Source: Chloroflexota bacterium
GTDB lineage: Bacteria; Chloroflexota; Dehalococcoidia; Lucifugimonadales; UBA3495
Length of the DNA stretch: 64,000 nt
Reading direction: 5' to 3'
Assembly (NCBI GenBank): GCA_028873965.1
Contig: JAPPMU010000031.1
Span: 42,473-106,472, forward strand
Below the pieces are notes generated by a model, which was given only the letters and a program-made list of their open reading frames with translations, did no database searches and was not told the origin of the DNA. The position numbers were made by a program, and so were the translations under genes. This document shows positions 51,469-60,756 of this stretch, in pieces (position 1 is the first letter of the stretch; each line of letters opens with the position of its first letter).

Positions 51469-51723
51469 TTATTCCCCGTAGTAGAAGCGGTAGGGCCGGT
51501 CATATATGTCATCCCGGTTCAAGTTGATGATTCTAGCCTCGTCCTCTGTGCGTTCCAGCGCATCCCGGAACTTGGTAATGCGTTCGAGACGGGAGGCGGC
51601 ATGGCTATTCGCTATCCCCCTCAGGTACTCTTCTACCATTGCCTCTACCGTCATATCCTTAGCGGCGGCAATCTTGCTGACCTTGGCTGCAGTTTCCTCG
51701 TCAATGTCCAGAGTGAGCTTCAT
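51469..51723 (-). CDS. Ribbon-helix-helix (CopG/RHH) protein, antitoxin-like
   Basis: An 84-residue protein. The N-terminal KLTLDIDEETAAKVSKIA strand and helices (about residues 2-40, with MTVEAMVEEYLRG) form an RHH DNA-binding dimer unit. The charged C-terminal half could bind a partner. AGGAG lies 9 nt before ATG 51723, preferred over the start at 51765. RHH proteins usually autoregulate a two-gene operon; here the following gene is the clan AA protease instead of a known toxin. Confidence 0.78.
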   Translation of the reverse strand: MKLTLDIDEETAAKVSKIAAAKDMTVEAMVEEYLRGIANSHAASRLERITKFRDALERTEDEARIINLNRDDIYDRPYRFYYGE

Positions 51724-51809
51724 ATCGCTGTCTCCTGATAAAAGCGGTGGGCAAGGAAACCTCACCCCTGCCCACCATTGTACTGACGCGCCGCTAAGCG
51801 CCCGCAGCC

Positions 51810-53477
51810 CTAGTGCGCCACCGGGCTCGGCGCGAACCCACCGTAGCGAGGGTACTGTGAGCAGATGAACTCCAGGTACGCCGGCTGGCCGGTGTCGTTG
51901 GCCGCCATGGCCCGCTCCAGCGCTGGTATCACGTCCGACGGCTCGGTGACCCGCTCGGTGTACAAGCCCAACTCGGAGACCGCCCGCGACATGTTGATGT
52001 CCTCGGGACCCATCACCTGGTGGGTGTAGGGATCATGTCCGTCGCCCCAGAAACCCGGGCCATAGCCGGCGAACCCGCCGTTGGCCACGTGAGCGATGGT
52101 GATGCCCAGCTGCTGGCGAACGGAAACCTCCAGGTTGCCCAGCATGTAGCCCATGCCGGCGTCGCCGCTCAGGGCCACGGCCTGCCTCCCCGGATAGGCC
52201 AGCTTCGCGGCCATGGCGCCGGCAAGGCCGAACCCCAGGGTGGAGATGTTGCCCCAGCCCAGGAAGCCCCGGGGGATCAGGGTGTCGTACACCGTGCTGA
52301 GCTGATCGCGGGTGTTGCCGGACTCGTGGGTCACGAAGGAGTTGTACGGGTCCAGCACCTTCATCATGTCACCGATGACGCGGTAGGGGTTGATGGGGGT
52401 GTCGCTGGACGCCATAGCTTCGCGGTACTCGGCCAGGCCGGCGTCGCGGGCCTCTCGGACCTCGGCCACCACGTTGCCGGCGGGTCGACCCGCTCCGTCG
52501 GTGCGGCGCGATACCTCATCGGCCAGGGCTTGCAGGGAGAACTTCGCGTCGCCCAGCACCGCGTGATGCGTGGGGAAGATGCGGTTCAGATGCAGGTCGT
52601 CCAGGTTGCACTGGATGATGGTCTTCCCGGCCGCGTTGGGGATGCCGTGGGTGAACCGGCCGGGCGACAGGCTGCTGCCCACCGTGAGAATCACGTCGCT
52701 CTTGTTCAGGTAGGCGATGGGATGCTCGCCGCGCACGCCCACAAACAGCGGGTGGTTCTCCGGGAACGCGCCCTTGGCCTTCAGGGTGGTGATCACCGGC
52801 GCGTTGAGCAGTTCGGCCAGGCCCACCAGTTCCTCCGACGCCCCGGCGTAGATCACGCCCTCGCCGGCGTAGATCAGCGGGTTGGCGGCGCCCATCAGCA
52901 GGTCGATGGCCCGGGCCACGTCCGATGGATCCGGCGCCGACTTGTACCCACGCACCGGGAAGTAAGGGTCGGCGGTCTCGTCGTAGACGCCGGCAGAGTT
53001 GGGGATGGCCAGTACCACCGGACCCGGACGTCCGCTGCGCAGCATGGAGAAGGCACGCCGCATGAACTCCGGCGTTCGCTCCGGACGGTCGACGTAGCCG
53101 AACCATTTAGTAACGGTCTTCAGGGCGGTGGTCACGTCGAACATGGTGTTCTCGGTGCTGCCGGCCGGAATACCGTCGGTGATGCACAGCATGGGCGAGT
53201 TGTCCTCGAAGGCCTGCGCTAGCCCGGGGAAGGAGTACTGCAGGCCCGCGCCGTTGACGCCGCCCTGCACGGTGCACACGCCGATGCGGTCGCCGCCGGT
53301 GACCCGCGAGTAGGCGTCGGCCAGCGCCACGGCGTAGCGGTCGTCCCGCATCATGATCATGGGCACGCCCTCGCGTCCCAGGGCGTTGTTCACCCGGCAA
53401 ACGGGGAAGGTGGAAACCCACTCGACCCCCTCCTGCTTGAGGATGCGGGCGATGGAAGTTGCGACGTCGATGCTCAT
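51810..53477 (-). CDS. Thiamine diphosphate-dependent enzyme, acetolactate-synthase-like
   Basis: A 555-residue ThDP enzyme with the three-domain layout of acetolactate synthase and oxalyl-CoA or benzoylformate decarboxylases. The C-terminal cofactor motif is GDAGMGYMLGNLEVSV then VANGGFAGYG (GD-x~27-N). The N-terminal catalytic Glu is replaced: the usual RHE is RDD at residues 44-46, so Asp46 takes the place of Glu. A central domain has GAANPLIYAGEGVIYA. The reaction is unknown. It lies 13 nt downstream of a HEPN-like gene and 86 nt upstream of the RHH gene. Confidence 0.9.
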   Translation of the reverse strand: MSIDVATSIARILKQEGVEWVSTFPVCRVNNALGREGVPMIMMRDDRYAVALADAYSRVTGGDRIGVCTVQGGVNGAGLQYSFPGLAQAFEDNSPMLCITDGIPAGSTENTMFDVTTALKTVTKWFGYVDRPERTPEFMRRAFSMLRSGRPGPVVLAIPNSAGVYDETADPYFPVRGYKSAPDPSDVARAIDLLMGAANPLIYAGEGVIYAGASEELVGLAELLNAPVITTLKAKGAFPENHPLFVGVRGEHPIAYLNKSDVILTVGSSLSPGRFTHGIPNAAGKTIIQCNLDDLHLNRIFPTHHAVLGDAKFSLQALADEVSRRTDGAGRPAGNVVAEVREARDAGLAEYREAMASSDTPINPYRVIGDMMKVLDPYNSFVTHESGNTRDQLSTVYDTLIPRGFLGWGNISTLGFGLAGAMAAKLAYPGRQAVALSGDAGMGYMLGNLEVSVRQQLGITIAHVANGGFAGYGPGFWGDGHDPYTHQVMGPEDINMSRAVSELGLYTERVTEPSDVIPALERAMAANDTGQPAYLEFICSQYPRYGGFAPSPVAH

Positions 53478-53490
53478 GGTTGGAACCTCT

Positions 53491-53847
53491 CTAGTTGTTC
53501 AGTAGTGTCAGAACACGGGCCACGAAACGATGCACCAGCGGCCCGTCTTCTGCGATCTCGAAATCTTCCATTTCGTCGTGATAGAAGTTCTTGTGAAACT
53601 TCTCGGCTGCGGCGAAGCCGCCAGCAATACCATCATCGCCGGTTTCGGCAGTCAATCTGCCCACGGCGTTTTTCAACGAACGGTGACTGCGATGGGGCCA
53701 ACCCCGCTGCTGGGCCACCGCCATCACCGCGTGCGTAGCCGCGCCCCACAGCTTCTCGGAGGCTTGCAGATGGTCGCCGGCGTCAAACTCCCGGTCCGAA
53801 GCCTCCAGGAAATCCTGTGCAGTTACGGCGTGATTTTGGGTCAGCAT
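53491..53847 (-). CDS. PaREP1/HEPN-like protein
   Basis: A 118-residue helical protein with the same core as the other PaREP1-like genes: DFLEASDREFDAGDHLQASEKLWG, AATHAVMAVAQQRG, and a late AAEKFHKNFYHDEMED. It is the first gene of a minus-strand run. It has no R-x4-6-H motif of active HEPN RNases. GAATCTTCACCCC precedes the ATG with no clear Shine-Dalgarno. Confidence 0.72.
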   Translation of the reverse strand: MLTQNHAVTAQDFLEASDREFDAGDHLQASEKLWGAATHAVMAVAQQRGWPHRSHRSLKNAVGRLTAETGDDGIAGGFAAAEKFHKNFYHDEMEDFEIAEDGPLVHRFVARVLTLLNN

Positions 53848-54033
53848 GGGGTGAAGATTCCTTGCGTTTGGCAGGGCTCAATGCTGCGATTGTAACACTC
53901 CCGCCCTGCCGTTACCGGACCGCAATTTGATGACACCCGGCCACTGACGGCGGCGCACCGGTCCTTGTACCATCCTTGCTGTATCACGCCGCCGGCCGGA
54001 CGCTGCGGCGACTATGCTAGACTGGTGAAAGCA

Positions 54034-54486
54034 ATGGACGAATGGTGGGAAAGGCGGTGGTTGCGCCGTCATGCAATGGTCGCCCCTTTCGGGGTTTTCG
54101 TGACCACTTTGTTGCTGGCGTACTGGAAGGAAGGTGGACAGTGGCAAGCGTTGACAAGTTTGGAATCGGCGTCCGGACTGGTGGACTTGGCCGCAGTTCT
54201 GTACGCTATGCTTGCCGTACTGTTGGAAAGAGGAGTAAGGCTCATGTTCTGGGCGTTGGATGAAAGGCGGAAATGGCGCGCGAAAATGCGCGCCGAGGCG
54301 AGGGCTGAGGGTCTGGAGGAGGGCCGTGCGGAAGGCCGTGCCCAGGGCCGCACAGAAGGCCGTGCCGAGGGCCGCACAGAAGGCCAAGCGGCAACGACAC
54401 AGCGCTACGAAAGCTGGCTGGCCAAAGTGGCAGAAGAGACAGGCATCCCCCTCGCCGACCTGCTCCCGCCGCAGGAGAACCCGTGA
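54034..54486 (+). CDS. Membrane protein with EGR-repeat tail
   Basis: A 150-residue protein. Residues 1-15 are basic and Trp-rich (MDEWWERRWLRRH), then come two hydrophobic segments (about 16-30 and 48-65). The tail is charged and, at about residues 90-122, built from E-G-R-A/T tetrapeptide repeats (EGRAEGRAQGRTEGRAEGR), encoded by degenerate 12-bp units at about 54310-54390, and ends in a short helix. Such repeats occur near the C-terminus of some nuclease/transposase-like proteins. The longer start at 53965 is less likely. Function unknown. Confidence 0.6.
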   Translation: MDEWWERRWLRRHAMVAPFGVFVTTLLLAYWKEGGQWQALTSLESASGLVDLAAVLYAMLAVLLERGVRLMFWALDERRKWRAKMRAEARAEGLEEGRAEGRAQGRTEGRAEGRTEGQAATTQRYESWLAKVAEETGIPLADLLPPQENP

Positions 54487-54513
54487 CAGCTGCCGGCGCA
54501 AATGACACCGTCC

Positions 54514-55269
54514 TCATGTCTGTCGGTTCGTCTCGGCTCCCAGCGCGTCCCGCAGCCCCTGCCAATCTCCATTCGTCGCTGGTCCACCCCAGTCATCGAA
54601 GTGGAGCAGGTCCTCCACCGGCAGACGCTCGCGCCAGCCGGCCCGTTGCAAACCCGGCTCGTCCGTGAACTCAACCGGGTAACCCAGGCAGAGATAGGCC
54701 ACCGGAATGATGTGCGGTGGTATCCCCAGTATCCCCCGCAGTTGCGGCAGCTTCAGGATGCTGACCCAGCCCGCGCCGACGCCCTCGCTCCGCGCCGCCA
54801 GCCACAGGTTCTGCACCGCGCAGCAGGTGGAATACACGTCCGTCTCCGGCATGGAGTTGCGCCCCAGCACCACTTCCGCCCGCGTCGGGTCGCACGTTAC
54901 GCAAAGGTTCACCGGCGCTTCCAGGATCCCTTCCAGCTTCAGTGACAGATAGGCGGACCGGCGCGGCTCATCGAAGAAGCACGCCGCCGCATCCCGCTCC
55001 CGGTCGAAAAGCTCCTTCACCTTCCGGCGCTTTTCAATATCCTTCACCAGGATGAAGTCCCACGGCTGCATGAACCCAACCGACGGGCCATGATGCGCCG
55101 CCCGTATGATCCGGGCCAGTGTCTCGTCGGGTATCGGGTCGGGGCGAAACTCGCGGACGTCCCGCCGTTGGTAGATCGCCCGGTACACCGCCTGCCGTTC
55201 CGCCTCCGGAAAGGCGAGCGCAGATCCATTCATGGAATTGTCGTCTGGTTGGTAACGTGTTTCGTCCAT
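54514..55269 (-). CDS. bluB: 5,6-dimethylbenzimidazole synthase (BluB-like nitroreductase fold)
   Basis: A 251-residue flavin enzyme that turns FMNH2 into 5,6-dimethylbenzimidazole, the lower ligand of B12, in its known members. It shows RDVREFRPDPIPDETLARI, GFMQPWDFILV, and VYSTCCAVQNLWLAARSEG. The YxxC region and the GFMQPW motif fit BluB rather than plain nitroreductase. ATG 55269 is preferred over the frame start at 55392 (in a region of no homology). No other cobalamin gene is in the window, but cofE lies divergently 460 nt away. Confidence 0.85.
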   Translation of the reverse strand: MDETRYQPDDNSMNGSALAFPEAERQAVYRAIYQRRDVREFRPDPIPDETLARIIRAAHHGPSVGFMQPWDFILVKDIEKRRKVKELFDRERDAAACFFDEPRRSAYLSLKLEGILEAPVNLCVTCDPTRAEVVLGRNSMPETDVYSTCCAVQNLWLAARSEGVGAGWVSILKLPQLRGILGIPPHIIPVAYLCLGYPVEFTDEPGLQRAGWRERLPVEDLLHFDDWGGPATNGDWQGLRDALGAETNRQT

Positions 55270-55732
55270 CCGCCCCCCAACGAAAGTGTGCGCGACCCTC
55301 TCGGAGGATCGTCGCTCTCGCGTGCGCCTATCATACCCACGCAGTCCGGGTTGCGCTAGGATTGCCCCGCTCACGCGTACCCGGTTTGTCATCGCGAGGA
55401 GCGTAGCGACGTGGCGATCTCGTTGCCATAGCGACGCCTGTTACCCCAACGAGATTGCCACACTTCGCTCGCAATGACTGTTCGATTGAAACTGGGCACA
55501 CGTGAGGATTGCCCCGCCATTGCCAGACATTTCCAAAGTCGGTTGAAAAATTCTATCTTTCGCAGAAATCCCCGAATACCCAATCTGAAAAATCCTATTC
55601 ATCCTGTTCATCCTTGTAAATTGGGAATGCGCTGCTACCCATTCGTCACGCACGGATGCGAAGCCACACGGTGATAAACTGGAACCGTCCCCAGAGTAAC
55701 CAACACCCCGCCGCCATCACGGGAGGTGCGCC
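55270..55732. other. Divergent intergenic region with repeats
   Basis: This 463-bp gap between bluB and cofE has one family B copy (55388-55479) and an AT-rich patch around ATCCTGTTCATCCTTG (about 55590-55620), a type of short repeat seen in many genomes. I find no gene. Promoters of both flanking genes must be here but are not clear. Confidence 0.5.
55388..55479. repeat. Dispersed palindromic repeat, family B
   Basis: Left arm GTCATCGCGAGGAGCGTAGC, right arm CACTTCGCTCGCAATGAC; about 92 bp, in the bluB-cofE gap. Confidence 0.9.
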
Positions 55733-56491
55733 ATGCCGCCGGAAATTCGCGCCGTAGGAATCGAGGGCCTGCCCGAGGTCCAGGCCGGTGACGACCTGGC
55801 CGCTCAGATCATGGACGCCGCCGCCGCCCAGGGCACGCCCATCGAGCCGGGCGACGTGCTGGTGGTCACCCAGAAGATCGTCAGCAAGGCCGAGGGTCGT
55901 GTCATGACCATCGACGAGGTGGAGGCATCGCCCTTGGCCATCGCCATCACCGAGGGCCACCGCCGCGACCCCCGTCACACCGAGATGATCCTCCGCGAGA
56001 GCCGCCGCGTCGTCCGCATGGACCGGGGGGTGATCATCAGCGAGACCTACCACGGCTACATCTGCGCCAACGCCGGTATCGACGCCTCCAACATCCCCGG
56101 CTCCAACTCCATCTGCCTGCTGCCCGTGGACCCTGACGCCTCGGCCCGCCGCATCCGCGATGCCGTCCGGGAGCGTCTCGGCGTTGACGTGGCCGTGCTC
56201 GTCTCCGACACCTTCGGCCGTCCCTGGCGCAACGGGGCCATCAACGTGTCCATTGGCGTGGCCGGCTTCAACCCCGTCATCAGCTACGTCGGCGAGTTCG
56301 ACCCCCACGGCAACGAACTGCACACCACCACCATCGCCGTCGCCGACGAGCTGGCCGCCACCGCCGAGCTGGTCACCGGCAAGCTCCTGGGCGTCCCCGT
56401 GGCCCTCATCAAGGGCTACCCCTACGAACCCATGGAAGACGCCGACAGCCAGGCAATTGTGCGGGAGCCGGACAAGGATTTGTTCCGGTAA
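55733..56491 (+). CDS. cofE: Coenzyme F420-0:L-glutamate ligase
   Basis: A 252-residue GTP-dependent ligase that adds glutamates to F420-0. It has PGDVLVVTQKIVSKAEGR, the HTEMILRESRRVVR block, ISETYHGYICANAGIDASN, and the SDTFGRPWRNGAINVSIG motif with metal ligands. GGGAGG lies 6 nt before the ATG. It is a solid sign of F420 use in this organism. No other F420 gene is nearby, but four LLM enzymes in the window belong to the family that includes F420-dependent members. Confidence 0.95.
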   Translation: MPPEIRAVGIEGLPEVQAGDDLAAQIMDAAAAQGTPIEPGDVLVVTQKIVSKAEGRVMTIDEVEASPLAIAITEGHRRDPRHTEMILRESRRVVRMDRGVIISETYHGYICANAGIDASNIPGSNSICLLPVDPDASARRIRDAVRERLGVDVAVLVSDTFGRPWRNGAINVSIGVAGFNPVISYVGEFDPHGNELHTTTIAVADELAATAELVTGKLLGVPVALIKGYPYEPMEDADSQAIVREPDKDLFR

Positions 56492-56542
56492 CGATAAGCA
56501 CGCAGGCAACTTATGATCTGCCTGCGCACTTGCGCGTCATAG

Positions 56543-56578
56543 GCGCCAGGTTGACAGTTTATCTGGCGCAAGTACAAT
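56543..56578 (+). promoter_or_regulatory. Promoter and operator-like repeat before the HsdR-N nuclease gene
   Basis: TTGACA (56551-56556), 16 nt, TACAAT (56573-56578), about 72 nt before ATG 56651. The inverted repeat GCGCCAG/CTGGCGC (56543-56549 and 56563-56569) brackets the -35 box and could bind a repressor. Confidence 0.65.
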
Positions 56579-56650
56579 AGCCCCTGTACTCAATTTCATG
56601 CCGTCACGGGCATGTTGGTCAAAGGCGGCGAAACACTGGAGACCGCAATT

Positions 56651-57769
56651 ATGGTATCGCGCAGTAGCTTGGAAGTACTTGCAACGCGAGCTGGTCAGTT
56701 CCTCGATCAGAACAATCTGGCGACAGAGGAAGCTGCCAAGCACGCCTTGGTGCTCCCGTTCATACAAGCATTGGGGTACGATGTTTTCGACCCAAGGGAG
56801 GTTGTTCCGGAATACACAGCTGATTTCGGGATCAGGCAGGGTGAAAAAGTTGATTACGCTATCGTTCGCGAAGAGAATGACAGCGAACCAGCGGTGTTGA
56901 TTGAATGCAAGAAAGTGGACGATCCTCTGGATGTTCGCACGGCTGGTCAGTTGAGCCGTTACTTCAGCCAGACCTCGGCTCATATCGGCATCTTGACGAA
57001 TGGGATCGTGTATAAATTTTTCAGCGATCTGGACGCTGAAAACGTGATGGATACAACTCCGTTCTTGGAGATCAATATCACCAAGTTGGACACTCGGGAA
57101 ATTAACGCCCTGAATCACTTCGCAAAGCATTCCTTTGATATCGACGAAGCGCGCAGCGCGGCGTCCAACATGAAGCATATAAATGGGATGAAAACATACC
57201 TCGCTCAAGTGTACAGTCAGCCGGATTCTGACTTTGTGAGGCTATTGGCCCGCAAAGTTTATTCAGGCTTGATAACGCAAGCCAGATTGGAGCATTTTGA
57301 AGGACTGGTAAGGCTGGCGTTCCAGGGATTCGTGAACGACCGGATCAACAGCACGTTGCAGAGAGCGTCAGACATAGCGAATACTGCTGCTGACACAGAG
57401 GATGCGCATTCGAGCTCAGAGAGTGATGCGACCGGATGCGACGAGCACGAGGAAAACACCGGCGAAGGCAAGAGTATTGTCACCACCGTCGAAGAAGTTC
57501 AAGGTTATGAGCTGGTCAAAACGATCGTCAGCAATGTTGTTGATGTCAGCAGAGTAGCGATGCGCGACACGCAAAGTTATTGCGGTGTCCTGCTGGACGA
57601 CAACAATCGCAAGCCAATTTGCCGTCTATGGCTTAACCGGGCATCGGTAAAATACCTGGGTTTGCTGGATGAAAATAGAAAAGAAACTCGCCACCTGATC
57701 GAGTCTGTCGATGATATCTCCAAGTTTGCCGAAGACCTTCGGCTCGCGGCTAGACGGTATATAGAATAG
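56651..57769 (+). CDS. Stand-alone HsdR_N-type nuclease
   Basis: A 372-residue protein with the N-terminal domain of type I restriction subunits but no helicase part. Motifs: TEEAAKHALVLPFIQALGYD, VVPEYTADFG with the Asp of the PD site, KVDYAIVRE, and AVLIECKKVDDP with ExK. The acidic middle (about residues 245-290, Ser/Glu-rich) and the C-terminal helical domain are unrecognised. GGAG lies 11 nt before ATG 56651, preferred over the start at 56612. GC content is clearly lower than in neighbouring genes, which suggests transfer. Confidence 0.85.
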   Translation: MVSRSSLEVLATRAGQFLDQNNLATEEAAKHALVLPFIQALGYDVFDPREVVPEYTADFGIRQGEKVDYAIVREENDSEPAVLIECKKVDDPLDVRTAGQLSRYFSQTSAHIGILTNGIVYKFFSDLDAENVMDTTPFLEINITKLDTREINALNHFAKHSFDIDEARSAASNMKHINGMKTYLAQVYSQPDSDFVRLLARKVYSGLITQARLEHFEGLVRLAFQGFVNDRINSTLQRASDIANTAADTEDAHSSSESDATGCDEHEENTGEGKSIVTTVEEVQGYELVKTIVSNVVDVSRVAMRDTQSYCGVLLDDNNRKPICRLWLNRASVKYLGLLDENRKETRHLIESVDDISKFAEDLRLAARRYIE

Positions 57770-57786
57770 AATAACCGCAGACCCAA

Positions 57787-58086
57787 TTATCGCTCCTGCT
57801 CGGACATTGCCGCGCGGCTACGCTCCCGCGCCAGTGTCATCTGGTAATCGGCTTCTAGGTTCATCCAATACGACGCTTCGATACCAAGCGCCTCATGCAG
57901 TTTCGCCGCTATTTCATCCGTAACGGCGGCTTCCCCCGCGATGATGGTGTCAAGTGCCGGAGCAGTCACGCCCAATAAGCCGGCCAACTCGGCCGGGGAA
58001 ATGCCGCGCACCGCGATTTCCTCGGCCAATATCTCGCCCGGCGGGATGGCGAGATCCGACACAGGACGTGGTCTGTTCGTTGACAT
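57787..58086 (-). CDS. HigA-type XRE antitoxin, apparently without HigB
   Basis: A 99-residue protein of the VapI/HigA type: PPGEILAEEIAVRGISPAEL, the helix-turn-helix around LLGVTAPALDTIIAGEAAVT, and the tail ASYWMNLEADYQMTLAR. HigA normally follows a HigB toxin gene directly, but the 178 nt upstream hold no HigB. It may be an orphan antitoxin, or the toxin gene may have been lost. It is convergent with the nuclease gene (17-nt gap). Confidence 0.88.
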   Translation of the reverse strand: MSTNRPRPVSDLAIPPGEILAEEIAVRGISPAELAGLLGVTAPALDTIIAGEAAVTDEIAAKLHEALGIEASYWMNLEADYQMTLARERSRAAMSEQER

Positions 58087-58264
58087 GGATGTGGCTCCTA
58101 TCCGCGGTCGCCCTTACCAAGTGTACGTCAGGGAAACGTTAGAACCAGGATGGCAGGATTGGAGCCGTTCCATGATGGATCACCCCCAATCCTGTCAAAT
58201 CATAAAATCCCGTAAATCCTGCTTCTGACAATCTACGAAGGCGGGTACGCCTCCCCGCACCAAC

Positions 58265-60751
58265 CTACGCCACGCCCGCCAGCTCCCGCTCGCCTTCCGA
58301 CCCGGCGCCGTCCCGCACCCGCAGCGCCAGCCCGTCCCCGGCCTCGTTCACGTCGGCGATGATGTGGTCGCCCTCCTTGAACTCGCCGGACAGCACGCCC
58401 CGCGATAGCTGGTTCTCCAGGTGCCGCTGGATGGCGCGGCGCAGCGGACGGGCGCCGTAGGTCACGTTGAATCCCTGGTTCACCAGCCAGTCGCAGCCGG
58501 CCTCGGTCAGCTCGCAGGTGATGTCCCGCTCCGCCAGCCGCTTTTGCACCTCGCCCACCATCAGCCCGACGATCTCGCCGATCTGAGCCCGGCTCAGCGG
58601 GTGGAACACGATGGTCTCGTCGATGCGGTTCAGCAGTTCCGGCCGGAACGCCCGCTGCAAGGCGTCCTGCACCGAGCGCGCCAACTCCGGCGTCACCTTG
58701 CCAGCTACCTGCTCCCGGTCGGCGGTGGGACCCAGACCGAAGGGACGCTGCGAAAGGTCCCCCGTGCCCAAGTTGCTGGTCATGATGATCACCGTGTTGC
58801 GGAAATCCACCGTGCGGCCCTGCCCATCGGTGAGCCGTCCGTCCTCCAGGATCTGCAGCAGCAGGTTGAACACGTCGGGGTGCGCCTTCTCGATCTCGTC
58901 GAACAGGATGACCCGGTGGGGACGCCGCCGCACCGCCTCGGTGAGTTGGCCGGCGTCGTCGTACCCCACGTAGCCGGGGGGCGCGCCGATCAGCCGCGAC
59001 ACCGTGTGCCGCTCGCCGTACTCCGACATGTCCAAGCGCACCATGCTGTCCTCGTCGTTGAACAGGAACTCGGCCAGCGCCCGGCTCAGCTCCGTCTTGC
59101 CGACGCCCGTGGGACCCAGGAAGATGAAACTGCCGAAGGGCCGCTTGGGGTCGTTGAGACCCGAACGCGCCCGGCGGACGGTGTCCGCCACCGCGTTGAT
59201 GGCCTCGTCCTGCCCGATCACTCGCCGGTGCAGGTGTTCCTCCATGTGCAGCAGACGCTCGGCTTCGCCCTCCATCAGCTGGCCCACGGGGATGCCGGTC
59301 CAGTTGGACACCAGTTCGGCGATGTCCTTCTCGTTGACCACCAGGTCGGGCCCGGTGGTGTGCTCGATGGCCTCGCGCTCAGCGTTCAGCTCCGCTTCCA
59401 GGCGCAGCCGCTCCGTGCGGTGTTGGGCCGACCGCTCGTAGTCGGACATCTGGTTGGCCCGCTCCTCCAGGTCGGCCAGCTCCCGCCGCCGGTTTTCCAT
59501 CTCATGCAGCTTGGGCGGCAGCATCCCGGCGTCGATGCGCACCTTGCTGCCCGCCTCGTCGATGAAGTCGATGGCCTTGTCCGGCAGCTTGCGGTCGGTG
59601 ATGTACCGGTCGCTCAGGCGCACCGCGGCCTCGATGGAGCCATCGGTGAGGGTGACCTTGTGGTGGGCCTCGTAGCGGGGCTTCAGCGCGTGGAGGATCT
59701 CCAGCGCCTGCTCCGGCGTCGGCTCCTCGACGTACACCGGCTGGAACCGCCGCGCCAGCGCCGGGTCCCGCTCGATGTGCTTGCGGTACTCGTCTAGCGT
59801 CGTCGAGCCGATGGCCTGCAGCTCGCCCCGGGCCAGGGCCGGCTTGAGCATGTTGCTGGCGTCCAGGCCACCCTCGCCGGCGCCGGCTCCCACCAGGGTG
59901 TGCATCTCGTCCAGGAAGACGATCACCTCGCCGTTGGACGACGTCACCTCGTCGATGACCGACTTCAGCCGCTCCTCGAACTCGCCGCGGAACTTGGCTC
60001 CGGCCACCAGCCGGCCCATGTCCAGCGCCATCACCCGCTTGTTGTGCAGCGAGTCGGGCACGTCGTCGCAGATGATCTTGCTGGCCAGGCCCTCGGCGAT
60101 GGCCGTCTTGCCCACGCCAGCCTCGCCGATGAGCACCGGGTTGTTCTTGGTGCGCCGGGTCAGCGTCTGCATCACCTGCCGGATCTCCTGCTCGCGGCCC
60201 ACCACCGGGTCCAGCTTGCCGATGCGCGCCAGCTCGGTCAGATCTACGCTGTACTTCTCCAGTGAGCGGTACTTCTGCTCCGCGTTCTGGTCCTCCACCC
60301 GGTGCGAGCCGCGCAGCTTCTGCATGGCCTGGTACATCATCTCCTGGTTGACGCCCAGCTCCCGGAAGAGACGCGCCGAGTCGCCGGCGTCCTCCCGGGC
60401 GGCGGCCACCAGCAGGTGCTCCACGCTGATGTACTGGTCCTTCAGCCGTTGCGCCTCCTCGTCGGACACCTGCAGCATCCGCTGGAGCCGGGGCGTGATG
60501 AAGATCTGCTGCGCGCCCGACACCACCTTGGGCGCCGATTCCAGCGTCTGGTGCAGCCGGCTCTTCACCGCCTCGACGTCAACCCCCAGCTCCCGGAAGA
60601 TGCGCTCCGGCAGGCCGTCCTCCAGCGCCACCAGGGCCAGCAGCACGTGCTCCACGTCCCACTGGCTGTGCTGGTAGTTGCGCACCAGCTCCTGGGAGCG
60701 TTGCAGCGCCTCCTGCGCCTGTCTTGTGAATTTGTCCGCGGTCATCACCAT
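58265..60751 (-). CDS. ATP-dependent Clp protease ATP-binding subunit, ClpC-like
   Basis: An 828-residue AAA+ unfoldase. Domains in order: double Clp-N repeats (residues 1-150), the first AAA+ module with GEAGVGKT, a short middle domain of about 40-50 residues, and the second module with GPTGVGKTE and a late D2 end. The short middle domain argues for ClpC rather than ClpB, whose M-domain is about 120 residues. AGGAGG lies 8 nt before ATG 60751. It lies 5 nt after the HspR stop. No clpP gene is in the window. Confidence 0.93.
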   Translation of the reverse strand: MVMTADKFTRQAQEALQRSQELVRNYQHSQWDVEHVLLALVALEDGLPERIFRELGVDVEAVKSRLHQTLESAPKVVSGAQQIFITPRLQRMLQVSDEEAQRLKDQYISVEHLLVAAAREDAGDSARLFRELGVNQEMMYQAMQKLRGSHRVEDQNAEQKYRSLEKYSVDLTELARIGKLDPVVGREQEIRQVMQTLTRRTKNNPVLIGEAGVGKTAIAEGLASKIICDDVPDSLHNKRVMALDMGRLVAGAKFRGEFEERLKSVIDEVTSSNGEVIVFLDEMHTLVGAGAGEGGLDASNMLKPALARGELQAIGSTTLDEYRKHIERDPALARRFQPVYVEEPTPEQALEILHALKPRYEAHHKVTLTDGSIEAAVRLSDRYITDRKLPDKAIDFIDEAGSKVRIDAGMLPPKLHEMENRRRELADLEERANQMSDYERSAQHRTERLRLEAELNAEREAIEHTTGPDLVVNEKDIAELVSNWTGIPVGQLMEGEAERLLHMEEHLHRRVIGQDEAINAVADTVRRARSGLNDPKRPFGSFIFLGPTGVGKTELSRALAEFLFNDEDSMVRLDMSEYGERHTVSRLIGAPPGYVGYDDAGQLTEAVRRRPHRVILFDEIEKAHPDVFNLLLQILEDGRLTDGQGRTVDFRNTVIIMTSNLGTGDLSQRPFGLGPTADREQVAGKVTPELARSVQDALQRAFRPELLNRIDETIVFHPLSRAQIGEIVGLMVGEVQKRLAERDITCELTEAGCDWLVNQGFNVTYGARPLRRAIQRHLENQLSRGVLSGEFKEGDHIIADVNEAGDGLALRVRDGAGSEGERELAGVA

Positions 60752-60756
60752 ATCGG

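Noticed and set aside
52020..53222. A 400-codon plus-strand frame over the ThDP gene
   Set aside because: A GC-bias shadow of the minus-strand ThDP enzyme, which has clear family motifs.
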